DNA from: Trichomonas vaginalis G3
Taxonomy: Eukaryota > Parabasalia > Trichomonadida > Trichomonadidae
Direction of reading: 5' to 3'
Assembly (NCBI RefSeq): GCF_026262505.1
Contig: NC_067207.1
Span: 17,142,082-17,206,081 of the forward strand
DNA: 64,000 nt
The notes beneath the pieces were generated by a model, which was not told where the DNA came from, made no database searches, and worked only from the letters and a program-made list of their open reading frames with translations. Below are positions 46,843-55,608 of the stretch, one piece after another (within the stretch, counting starts at the first letter, position 1; the number at the start of each line of letters is the position of its first letter). A program made the position numbers and the translations under genes.

Positions 46843-47559
46843 ATGGCTGAAGAAGAAGAAGTTCTTTATATAGAATACGAAGAGGAAGATGAAGAATCCA
46901 GTAGTAGTGTTGAAATTGAGTTTGATACAAATACTACACCGAGTTTTCATAGAGTCTTAACAGATTCAGATATCACAAGGATGGCAATGAATGACATTAA
47001 AAAGAAATACAACGGAAGTAGTAATTCTTCTGTAGATGAGAGGATTGTTCGTGACTTTTATACAATATCAAAGAGGCATCCAAAAGAACTTGGATTTACA
47101 GTGCTGCCTTATAACAATGACATACATGTGTGGGAGGTTCGTTTATGGAGTTTTGATAAAGACACTCCAATCTACAAAGATATGCAGATATTTGAAGCTA
47201 AGACAGGAAGAAATTATATTGAATTAAGAGTCTCATTTCCACCAAATTATCCAATTCATCCGCCTTTCATTCGTGTAGTCTACCCACGCTGCACAGGAGA
47301 AAGAGTCTTAAATGGTGGAGCATTTTGCATTTCTGCTCTAACATTGACTAAAGAAGATGGCTGGTCACCAATATATGATTTTGAGGATCTGCTTTCTAGT
47401 ATACTTGTAGAAATGCGCTCTCAAACCGTAAGTGATCCTCTGCGTATTAATTTTGAAAATGATACACCGTATTCTGTTCAAGAAGCAATTAGTACGTATA
47501 GACGACTTGCAGGTATTCATGGTTGGACAGCTGTTATTAAGGGATATACTCCTCAATAA
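46843..47559 (+). CDS. UBE2Q-like ubiquitin-conjugating (E2) enzyme, 238 aa
   Basis: 238 codons. The N-terminal 30 residues are very acidic (MAEEEEVLYIEYEEEDEESS). The UBC fold follows: FTVLPYNNDIHVWEVRLWSF, FPPNYPIHPPFIRVVYPRC (residues 132-150), then NGGAFCISALT with the active-site cysteine at about residue 162, and GWSP (173-176), followed by helices. The spacing of the cysteine and GWSP, and the NGGA(I/F)C motif, are those of the UBE2Q group rather than of canonical HPN-type E2s. It would accept ubiquitin from an E1 and pass it to a target in cytosol or nucleus. The gene is intact and has an initiator-like element. Confidence 0.8.
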   Translation: MAEEEEVLYIEYEEEDEESSSSVEIEFDTNTTPSFHRVLTDSDITRMAMNDIKKKYNGSSNSSVDERIVRDFYTISKRHPKELGFTVLPYNNDIHVWEVRLWSFDKDTPIYKDMQIFEAKTGRNYIELRVSFPPNYPIHPPFIRVVYPRCTGERVLNGGAFCISALTLTKEDGWSPIYDFEDLLSSILVEMRSQTVSDPLRINFENDTPYSVQEAISTYRRLAGIHGWTAVIKGYTPQ

Positions 47560-48008
47560 TTATATTTATTTTAATTTTCTAGATAAAACAATAAAAATTT
47601 GCGTTAATGTATTAATTCGATAAAATAATATCAAATTTTTGATTCATCAAATCAACAAAAATTCTATCAAAATTACAATAACTTTTTGCTGTCTGGCCAG
47701 ATATTTTAAATACTAGAATGTCACAAAAACATATGATATTTGTATGCTTAAAGAATGGAAGCAAATAATCCCAATAATCGAGATCCAAAAAACATCCTTT
47801 GTATAAAGTTAACTCATTTTGTGATAATATAAATACAAGTACCTCATTTAAGCAATACTAATTCAATAAAGCTCTAAAACAATATATATAATTTACAAAA
47901 ACAGGTAAATACATGATAAAGTAATAAAAACATCTGAATTCATGAGAACTTAAAGAAATGAATTACTTTTTCTTTCCTCATATTGCAATATGAAGCAAAA
48001 GGGAATAA
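47560..48008. other. Intergenic between convergent genes, no gene seen
   Basis: AT-rich; no frame with support. Confidence 0.5.
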
Positions 48009-48365
48009 TTATTTGCTAAGCGTAAGTCGAATACATTTATGCTCTTGTTCCAGAGCATAGGTTAATGCACGAATCTTTGCCAGTTGTATTGAAATTGCCT
48101 TATCTCTTTCTTCCATTTTGGAAACTTCTTCTTTGGATGATTCGTGAATTGATTGTAATGAATTTACTTCTTCTTTCTCATATATTTCAAATCTGTGCGC
48201 TTTTTCAGCATTTTCTGATTGCTGAAGTATGAATTCTGAAAATTTATTGAGTTTTTCGTTTGCAAATGGAACAATAGTTTCTTCAATTGAATGATATGAT
48301 ACATCTGAGAACTGATGTCTAGTTATTATTGGTTTTGGAATGTTACAACGTCGAAGAGAACTCAT
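48009..48365 (-). CDS. Small coiled-coil protein of unknown function, 118 aa
   Basis: 118 codons. A short basic head (MSSLRRCNIPKPIITRHQF) is followed by a long charged helix (FANEKLNKFSEFILQQSENA to the C-terminus, including EEVSKMEERDKAISIQLAKI). It has no motif, signal or membrane segment. The size and rod-like character would fit a cytoskeletal accessory protein. The gene is divergent from Hsp90 with about 530 bases between them. Confidence 0.55.
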   Translation of the reverse strand: MSSLRRCNIPKPIITRHQFSDVSYHSIEETIVPFANEKLNKFSEFILQQSENAEKAHRFEIYEKEEVNSLQSIHESSKEEVSKMEERDKAISIQLAKIRALTYALEQEHKCIRLTLSK

Positions 48366-48889
48366 TTTTATCTTCTACTGTACGTTAAAATTCAATTTTC
48401 CAAATATTCCTTACATGCTTTTGGATGAATAGAAGGGTAATATTTTAAAAAAAAAATCAAAATATTTGGGATAGCTTGCGTAAAAACTACTCATCCCTGA
48501 TAGTAATGAAGCAGCTAGCTCTTTAATTTTTATTTTACAATAAATATCCTTTCTTTTACAAGCTCTAACCAAAGATTTTGGATTTAATCAGTCGCATATA
48601 ATGGTACCGCGGCCTATTTTTCATATTTTTATGGATTTTTTAAAAACAAAATTCTTTAAAATGTGCACGAACTTCAAAAGTAGCAATTGGAGTGTGAGTA
48701 TATCCCATTGTCTAAATATTATCATTTGAGCAATTATAAATGTCACTTTTTGAAAAATTTGAAACGGAATCTAAATTAATTATTTTATTTTGAAACTTTA
48801 TTGATTGAGATGAATTTTATATGTTGTGGCGTAATTTCGAAAATTGAAATAAGTGAACGGTTATAAATGGCCGACCGCTTTTTTATTTT
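48366..48889. other. Divergent intergenic region
   Basis: Promoter region of the coiled-coil gene and of Hsp90. Contains TGTCACTTTTT at 48740-48750. No gene is seen. Confidence 0.45.
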
Positions 48890-48894
48890 TCACT
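48890..48894 (+). promoter_or_regulatory. Initiator (Inr) TCACT of Hsp90
   Basis: TCACT directly followed by G and the ATG, after a T-rich run. If the A is the start site, the 5' leader is only four bases, within the known habit of very short leaders in Trichomonas. Confidence 0.6.
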
Positions 48895-48895
48895 G

Positions 48896-51058
48896 ATGTC
48901 TGCTGAAGTCGAAACACTTGAGTTCCAGGCTGAAATCAACCAGCTCATGTCACTCATTATCAATGCTTTCTACACAAACAAGGAAATTTTCCTCCGTGAG
49001 TTGATTTCCAACGCATCTGATGCATGCGACAAGATCCGTTATGATTCTCTCAAGAACCAGGCCATCCTTGGCAACCAGAAGGAATTCTTCATCCATATCC
49101 GCCCAGATAAGGAGAACAGATGCCTTTCCATCATCGATTCTGGTATCGGCATGACAAAATCCCATCTTATCAACAACCTTGGTACAATCGCTCGCTCCGG
49201 CACACGCCAGTTCATGCAGGCCATCGAAGAAGGCGCTGACCTTTCCCTCATCGGTCAATTCGGCGTCGGCTTCTTCTCCGCTTTCCTTGTTGCCGACCGC
49301 GTTGTTGTCACATCCCACCACTCCGATGATGACCAGTACATCTGGGAGTCCGAGGCTGGCAAGAACTTCACAATCCGCCGTGATCTCGAAGGTGAAGACC
49401 TTATCCGTGGTACACGTATCGATCTTTACCTCAAGGAAGACATGACAGAATTCCTTGAAGAGAAGAAGCTCAAGGAGCTCATCAAGAAGCACTCTGAGTT
49501 CATCCAGTACCCAATTTCTCTTTGGGTCGAGAAGACAAAGGAAGAGGAAGTCTCCGATGACGAAGAGAAGAAGGAAGACGAAGAGAAGAAGGAAGACGAA
49601 GAAAAGAAGGACGACGAGATCAAGGAAGTCGAAGATGAAGCAGAAAAGAAGGATGAAGAAAAGAAGAAGAAGAAAGTCACAATTGTCGAACACGAGTGGG
49701 AACTCATCAACAAGAACAAGCCACTCTGGCTCAGACCATCAAATGAAGTCACAGAAGACGAATACGCCGAATTTTACAAATCAATCTCCAACGATTGGGA
49801 GAAGCACCTTGCTGTCAAGCACTTCCGCGTTGAAGGTGATATTGGCTTCACAGTCCTTCTCTTCGTTCCACGCCGTGCTCCATACGATCTCTTCGAGCCA
49901 AAGAAGAAGCTCAACAACATCAAGCTCTACGTCCGCCGTGTCTTCGTTATGGACAACTGCGAGGACCTCATCCCAGAGTGGCTCAACTTCATGAGAGGTA
50001 TCGTTGATTCTGATGACTTACCACTCAACATTTCCAGAGAAACACTCCAGCAGAACAGAATCATCAAGCTCATCCGCAAGAACATCATCAAGAAGTGCTT
50101 AGAGCTCTTCAACGAGATCGCCGAGAAGAAGGAAGATTTCAAGATCTTCTACGAACAGTTCTCAAAGAATATCAAGCTCGGCATCCACGAGGACACACAG
50201 AACAGACCAAAGCTTGCCAAGTTACTCCGCTTCTACTCCACACAGTCAACAGAGGAACTCACATCTCTTGATGAGTACATCGAGAGAATGAAGGAGGGAC
50301 AGAAGGGCATCTACTGGATCTCCGGCGAAACAAAGGAGGCAGTCATGAACTCTCCAATGCTCGAAGTCTTCCGCCAGAAGGGTATCGAAGTTCTCTTCTT
50401 AATTGACCCAATCGATGAATACTGCTTCCAGCAGTTGAACGAGTACTCCGATCACAAGTTGATGTGCATCACAAAGGAGAACTGCGAGATCGACGAGACA
50501 GAAGACGAGAAGAAGCAGTACGAGGACCTCAAGGCCAAGCTCGAACCAATGTTCACAAAGATCAAGGACTTGATCGGCAAGGACTGCGAGAAGGTCGTCC
50601 TCTCAAAGAGATTGGTTGTCACACCATGCGTCATTGTCACAGGTGAGTACGGCTACACAGCTAACTTCCAGAGATTGATGAACGCTCAGGCACTCAGAGA
50701 TAACACAATGTCTCAGTACATGCAGGCAAAGAAGACACTCGAAATCAACGGAAAGCACCCAGTCGTTACAAAGCTCGTTGACATGCTCGAGAAGGATGAG
50801 ACAGACAAGAACGCTAAGGAGATGCTCTCAATGCTTTGGGACACAGCTCAGCTCGCTTCTGGCTTCACACTCGCTAACCCAGCTGCTTTCTCTGCTAGAA
50901 TCAACCGTATGGTCGCTGTCGCTTTAGATGTCGCCGGTCAACTCGAGGAGTTACCACCACTCGTCGAAGAGAAGCCAAAGGTTGAAGAGGCTAAGGAAGG
51001 TGAAGCTGCTCCAGCTGCTGACTCTGCTGACCTTAATAAGTTTGATGATGTCGATTAA
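48896..51058 (+). CDS. HSP90: Cytosolic Hsp90 chaperone, 720 aa
   Basis: 720 codons, the usual length for cytosolic Hsp90. The N-terminal ATP-binding domain shows [15 protein letters not shown] (residues 35-49), IIDSGIGM (about 78-85) and [12 protein letters not shown] charged linker of E, D and K follows (about 215-260). The middle domain has the catalytic-arginine region [12 protein letters not shown]. The C-terminal dimerisation domain ends LNKFDDVD. Canonical cytosolic Hsp90 ends MEEVD, the docking site for TPR co-chaperones; here the end is DDVD, so the VD remains. There is no signal peptide and no KDEL. Codon use is markedly GC-rich and biased (CTC, AAG, ATC), unlike the neighbours, as expected for a highly expressed gene. 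Confidence 0.97.
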   Translation: MSAEVETLEFQAEINQLMSLIINAFYTNKEIFLRELISNASDACDKIRYDSLKNQAILGNQKEFFIHIRPDKENRCLSIIDSGIGMTKSHLINNLGTIARSGTRQFMQAIEEGADLSLIGQFGVGFFSAFLVADRVVVTSHHSDDDQYIWESEAGKNFTIRRDLEGEDLIRGTRIDLYLKEDMTEFLEEKKLKELIKKHSEFIQYPISLWVEKTKEEEVSDDEEKKEDEEKKEDEEKKDDEIKEVEDEAEKKDEEKKKKKVTIVEHEWELINKNKPLWLRPSNEVTEDEYAEFYKSISNDWEKHLAVKHFRVEGDIGFTVLLFVPRRAPYDLFEPKKKLNNIKLYVRRVFVMDNCEDLIPEWLNFMRGIVDSDDLPLNISRETLQQNRIIKLIRKNIIKKCLELFNEIAEKKEDFKIFYEQFSKNIKLGIHEDTQNRPKLAKLLRFYSTQSTEELTSLDEYIERMKEGQKGIYWISGETKEAVMNSPMLEVFRQKGIEVLFLIDPIDEYCFQQLNEYSDHKLMCITKENCEIDETEDEKKQYEDLKAKLEPMFTKIKDLIGKDCEKVVLSKRLVVTPCVIVTGEYGYTANFQRLMNAQALRDNTMSQYMQAKKTLEINGKHPVVTKLVDMLEKDETDKNAKEMLSMLWDTAQLASGFTLANPAAFSARINRMVAVALDVAGQLEELPPLVEEKPKVEEAKEGEAAPAADSADLNKFDDVD

Positions 51059-51781
51059 AATAAATCTATATTTATTATTCTTATTAATTGATATAATAAC
51101 TTTTTACTAAACAATAATCTTTTTCAAATATATGATATCTGATTCAAAATTATAAATTAAGTCTCTGAATGAATGTTGTAAAATCAATACCTTTTAATTA
51201 TATAAGTATATGTTTGTGTAAATATATTGTGTTCTGCTTTCTTTGCTCGATATTGAATCATAAATACTTCAAAGTTATTGATGTGATATCAAATTATGAA
51301 AAAAATAAGCGATATCTTTCATATTTTTAAAATATAACCATTATACCGTTCAATCATAATAACTAAAATTCTAAAAAAATTGAAAAAAAAATAAGAATTC
51401 ATTTGTTAAAATGATGCTTTATAAGTTGAATTTCCAAAATTTCCAAAATTTGGAAATATAGATATGTTTTATAATTCAAGCTTTGTGCTATGGTTTACAT
51501 GTTTTGATGATCATTATTGCGAGGAGCTTATTCCAAAATATTTTTTAAGTGAAAGTTCGACTCACAGCGTTTTTTAATTGACATAGTGTAGCATTTGGCA
51601 CACATAGAAGTTTTCCATCTAAACTAGTTCTGAGTGATCGCAAGAGAGGGAGCGAAATAGCAATATTATTATAATATATGTCACTTTTTAATCCACTCTT
51701 TAATTCTAAATTGTGATCTAGAACTGATAAATAACATTTTCTAAAACAAAAAATTCTGATCGAAAATTTGATAACTTTTTT
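51059..51781. other. Intergenic, no gene seen
   Basis: AT-rich. A near-palindrome TTTCCAAAATTTGGAAA lies near 51440-51460 and a TGTCACTTTTT motif at 51679-51689. A minus-strand frame at 51545-51823 overlaps the start of the next gene and lacks any support. Confidence 0.45.
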
Positions 51782-52474
51782 ATGCAAAAAATGTCGGATA
51801 AAGCAAGAGTTGTTGAGTTTCAAGTGAAATACATATACGTCCTTTCAGCTGTTGTGCCTTTCATAACTATCGGCTTGTGCTGGGCCTGCTATTACGGTCT
51901 CAAGCACAACAAAAATCGAATTTATCCGGTTCTCACAATCTCAGAAACGGTAGAGCTTATTCCAGAGTCAAGAATATTCAATATCGGAATGACTATTGAA
52001 GCCTTCCTGCAAGGAATTGTATTCGTTCTTCGTCAACATTATTTACATACAAAAATTAGGAGAGAATCTTCGCATATAAGGAAAGGTTTGAAGTACGTGA
52101 CAACATTTTGTTCATTTTTCAGCCCATTTTTACTTATTGGATTGGCTAATTTCGTTGTTTCCGAGTTCTTTTTGATTCATATGTCAACAACAATATTATA
52201 TTTCGTATTGACATTATTATACTTCTTTTTGTATGACATTTTGCTTTACTTAATTGGTCCGAAACCAAAGTTTTATAGCTATTTTGTCGTCCTTCTCGCA
52301 ATGATTGCAAGTATCTGCAGTGTTGCGTTTCGAAATGCAGTAATTGTTAGCAAAGTATCATTTGTTACCATTTCTTCAATATCTCAATACTTGGCTGTGT
52401 TTTTGCTTTGCATTAAGTCAAGTCTTACAATTTTTGAGATACCATCACATGGAATTCGATTCTTTAGCAAGTAA
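51782..52474 (+). CDS. Frag1/DRAM/Sfk1-family membrane protein, 227-230 aa
   Basis: Two ATGs, at 51782 and 51791, are possible; the second gives 227 residues. Six hydrophobic segments are visible, the first at about residues 17-40 (YVLSAVVPFITIGLCWACYY). After it comes YPVLTISETVELIPESRIFN and then GMTIEAFLQGIVFVLRQHYL, which match the conserved region of the Frag1/DRAM/Sfk1 family (P.IS.t....PES.iF..g.....f). Relatives include PGAP2, DRAM autophagy modulators and yeast Sfk1, all multi-pass proteins of the endomembrane or plasma membrane. A role in lipid or GPI handling is possible, but the exact function cannot be told from sequence. Confidence 0.75.
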   Translation: MQKMSDKARVVEFQVKYIYVLSAVVPFITIGLCWACYYGLKHNKNRIYPVLTISETVELIPESRIFNIGMTIEAFLQGIVFVLRQHYLHTKIRRESSHIRKGLKYVTTFCSFFSPFLLIGLANFVVSEFFLIHMSTTILYFVLTLLYFFLYDILLYLIGPKPKFYSYFVVLLAMIASICSVAFRNAVIVSKVSFVTISSISQYLAVFLLCIKSSLTIFEIPSHGIRFFSK

Positions 52475-52763
52475 TTCATAGTATTTCGAAAACTATACCG
52501 TCTTTTACTTATTTTTTTGTTTAAAATTTTATATTATTTTAAATTTTATTTGTTATTTTTCATATGATGTAGTACGCATTTGTATAAGTCTCATGAGAAT
52601 TGAAATAATTCAGATTTAATAATAATGCTTTTTTTTTTAATTGAATGGCATATTATAAGTTTTCATGCCTTATTGGATGGAACTACTATTATTTGATTGA
52701 CTTGAATTACTTTTAACATATAATTGTAATAATTTAATTTTATTCAAGTATGCTTTGTTTGCG
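52475..52763. other. Intergenic between convergent genes, no gene seen
   Basis: AT-rich, no supported frame. It contains a T-run at 52630-52638. Confidence 0.45.
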
Positions 52764-54527
52764 TTAGACATATTTATCATATGAAATAAGTAGACTAACA
52801 ATATTATTATAATTATTTTCAATTGCAATGCAAAGGGGCGTTTTTCCATATTCATCTTTGATATCAGGATCTGCACCCTTTGAGATGAGAAACCTAACAA
52901 TCTTTTTACGATTATGCTGTACTGCAATATGAAGAGGTGTTCTTCCATTGATATCTTTGGCATCGATATCCGAACCATGCGTAACAAGAAAATTGATGAG
53001 TTCAATACGATACTTGATTATTGCATAATGGAGAGCTGTTTGCCCTTTTTTATCAGTGGTATTCACATCATATGAAATAAGAAATTCTACCGCTTTAATG
53101 TCATTATACTTAATGGCATAATGAAGTATTGATTTTTCATTAATATCTTTTGCATTGATATCAGCACCATTATTAATGAGAAACTCAAAAATTTCCTGAC
53201 TATCCAAAGATGGTTCTAACATTAACGAGAAATGAAGAACTGAGCAACCATTTGTTTCAAGTCTACAATTGATATCAATTCCATGTGAAATGAGAAACTC
53301 CACCATTTCTTTATCACCATAAGATATTGCAGAATGAAGAGCTGTTAATCCATTTTCTACGCTTGTGTTTACATTTTCTCCATATAATATGAAAATTTTG
53401 ATAATTTCTTTATAATAATTTCTTATTGCATTTTGAAATGGGGTATAATTTTCCTTATCTTTTACATTTAAATTGGCTCCATGCAAAATAAGAAATTTAA
53501 CAATTTCACATGAATTTTGAATTACTGCCATATGGAGAGAAGTCAGACCATCTTTGCGTATTGAATCAATATCAAGTTGATATTTCATATTATTTGAAAG
53601 AAGAGATTCCAATACTTCTTCATTATTTACTTTTGTTGCTAAATGAATGGGATAATACCCATCAATATTTTTGATATTGGGATTTGCACCATAAATATTT
53701 AGAATCTTTATAATATCTTTATTGCCCTGCATAACTGCATAATGAAGTGCCGTATTATTCATTCTATCTGTTGCATTGACATTAGCTCCGAATAAAATTA
53801 AAAGTTCAACAATTTTTTGACTATTATCTAATGTTGCATAATGGATCAAAGATTTCATATCGGAATCTTTGAAATTAACATCAGAACCATGCAAAATTAA
53901 TAGTTTTGATATATCCACATTTCTGTTTTGAATCGCATAGCTAAGGGGAATTTTATTGTTCATATCAGCAATTGTATGATTAGTGCCATTCATTAATAGA
54001 AATTCGGTCATCTCTTCCAAATTTTTGCTTACTGCGATATGAAGCACCGACCCTTTAAGTATTTTTTTATTAATATCTGCACCATTAGCAATCAACAGCT
54101 TAGTCATTTTAATATTATTATCTTCAACTGTAGAATAAAGAGGTGATTTCAAAAACAAAATATCATTTTCGATATAATTATTGATAATTACTCCTTTAGA
54201 AATGAAAAGCTGGGCGGTTTCGGTAAATCCTTTTTTAAGATGTCGGAGAAAACACTACTACAATCACTATAATATGTCTTGACATTTGAACCGTGCGAGA
54301 TGAGATAATCATATAAAGGCGGAAAGTTAATTAACATCTTATGAAGGAGTGAATCTTTAAAATCCTTTGTCTGATCTAAATAGATAAAAAACCCTTTATT
54401 TAATGGAATATTATATGTGTTCATTAAATAAAGGACGAAATCAATGTTATGTAAAATGATTGATAGCATCATACAATTCTGATCTGGTATTTGATATTTC
54501 AAACATTCACCAATAATATCTGCGTTA
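52764..54527 (-). pseudogene. DUF3447-ankyrin repeat protein, 5' end cut and one frame change
   Basis: From 54527 down the minus strand begins in the middle of a DUF3447 domain (DIIGECLKYQIPDQNCMMLS, then HNIDFVLYLMNTYNIPL), the usual N-terminal partner of Trichomonas ankyrin proteins. After KDILKK the frame changes in an A-run (54233-54238) and continues as ankyrin repeats to 52764. About thirteen repeats of 33 residues follow, such as TALHYAVMQGNKDIIKILNI and TPLHIAVQHNRKKIVRFLIS, with regular G-A-D-I/P-N turns. The C-terminus is intact. The 5' part is missing because a 32-base poly(A) tract and then Mav2 follow at 54529. The frame change could be a real mutation or a homopolymer sequencing error. 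The protein would have been a scaffold for protein binding. Confidence 0.8.

Positions 54528-54528
<1 letters not shown>

Positions 54529-54560
<32 letters not shown>
54529..54560. repeat. Poly(A) tract of 32 bases at host-Maverick junction
   Basis: An uninterrupted run of A between the cut ankyrin gene and the Maverick end (GGTAGTGGGGCTTCC at 54561). It could be part of the target, a slippage product or an assembly artefact. Confidence 0.7.
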
Positions 54561-54562
<2 letters not shown>

Positions 54563-54605
54563 TAGTGGGGCTTCCAGGCACTTCGTGCCTTCTAGCCCTG
54601 AAGAT
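54560..54605. repeat. Mav2 left terminal repeat
   Basis: Starts AGGTAGTGGGGCTTCCAGGC and ends with CTAGCCCTGAAG. The inner stem is GGCAC-TTC-GTGCC, again self-complementary but different from both Mav1 stems. Only one end is visible. Confidence 0.7.
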
Positions 54606-54629
54606 GTTTAGTATAAATGAAGTCTTAGA

Positions 54630-54706
54630 GGACAAACATGACTATGAGTTTTGATATGACAAGATAGAATATGAGAGAGGTCCTATAAACCGGAGAAAGT
54701 GTTATA
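54630..54706 (+). pseudogene. Remnant of the Dam-like methyltransferase gene 3' part
   Basis: About 75 bases match 18321-18400 of the Mav1 methyltransferase gene almost base for base (CATGACTATGAGTTT, GACAAGATAGAATATGAGAG). In Mav1 this gene lies at the opposite end from the capsid genes, so its presence here next to them means the end was rearranged or converted. Confidence 0.75.
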
Positions 54707-54761
54707 TAAACATCTGTCATATTACTCAGAATATTATACAGAATTCAATAAAATATATTTT

Positions 54762-55570
54762 AGGTGAAGAGGTGAGATTTCACCTGTTTTTTCACCTCAT
54801 TTTTCACCTCTTGAATTTTCATGAATTTTATCGTAAAGACTTTGTCAAGATTTCATCGTAAAGACTTTGTCAAGATTTCATCGTAAAGACTTTGTCAAGA
54901 TTTCATCGTAAAGACTTTGTCAAGACTTCTTCGTAAATGTTTTGTCAAGACTTCTTCTTCGTAAATGTTTTGTCAAGACTTCTTCTTCGTAAATGTTTTG
55001 TCAAGACTTCTTCGTAAATTTTTGTCAAGACTTCTTCTTCGTAAATGTTTTGTCAAGACTTCTTCGTAAAATCAGACAAAAATATATTTTAGGTGAAGAG
55101 GTGAGATTTCACCTGTTTTTTCACCTCATTTTTCACCTCTTGAATTTTCATGAAATTTACACCAAAAATAATGTTTAGGTGAAGAGGTGAGATTTCACCT
55201 GTTTTTTCACCTAATTTTTCACCCTCTTGAATTTTCATGAAATTTACACCAAAAATATACTACTAGGGTCATTTACGAAGAAATCTCAACAAAGTCTTTA
55301 CGATGAAATCTTGACAAAACATAGACAAGAAAGTTCATGAGAAATTAGATGAAGAAGTCTTAACAAAGTCTTTACGAAGAAATTCATGAAAATTCATGAG
55401 GTGAAAAAAGAGGTGAAAAAAGAGGTGAAATCTCACCTCTTCACCTAAAATATATTTTTGGGTCATTTACACTCATTTACGAAGAAATCTCAACAAAGTC
55501 TTTACGAAGAAATCTCAACAAAGTCTTTACGAAGAAATCTCAACAAAGTCTTTACGAAGAAGTCACAATA
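54762..55570. repeat. Complex repeat block: two repeat families and inverted copies
   Basis: Family A (about 62 bp, starting AGGTGAAGAGGTGAGATTTC and containing several CACCT/AGGTG palindromic pieces) begins at 54762, 55091 and 55177 and is inverted at 55385-55446. Family B (24-25 bp, TCGTAAAGACTTTGTCAAGA and a TCGTAAATGTTTTGTCAAGA variant) occurs about ten times at 54830-55070 and inverted (for example TCTTGACAAAACATAG, CAACAAAGTCTTTACGA) at 55275-55570. The whole is a large imperfect palindrome around about 55250. It lies between the methyltransferase remnant and the first gene of Mav2. Confidence 0.75.
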
Positions 55571-55608
55571 AAACGTCTGTCAAAAACCGCTTTTTAACTT
55601 CACTTAAA

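Noticed and set aside
48950-49752. Long antisense frames within Hsp90
   Set aside because: Shadows produced by the strong codon bias of Hsp90 and its GAA/AAG-rich linker.
51545-51823. Minus-strand protein gene of 92 codons
   Set aside because: Overlaps the promoter and start of the Frag1-like gene and has no motif, start context or biased composition. The tRNA-like GTTCGACTC near 51557 lacks the other arms of a tRNA.
54762-55570. CRISPR-like array of 24-bp repeats
   Set aside because: The repeats are nearly contiguous, have no unique spacers of constant size, occur in both orientations, and lie in a eukaryotic element.
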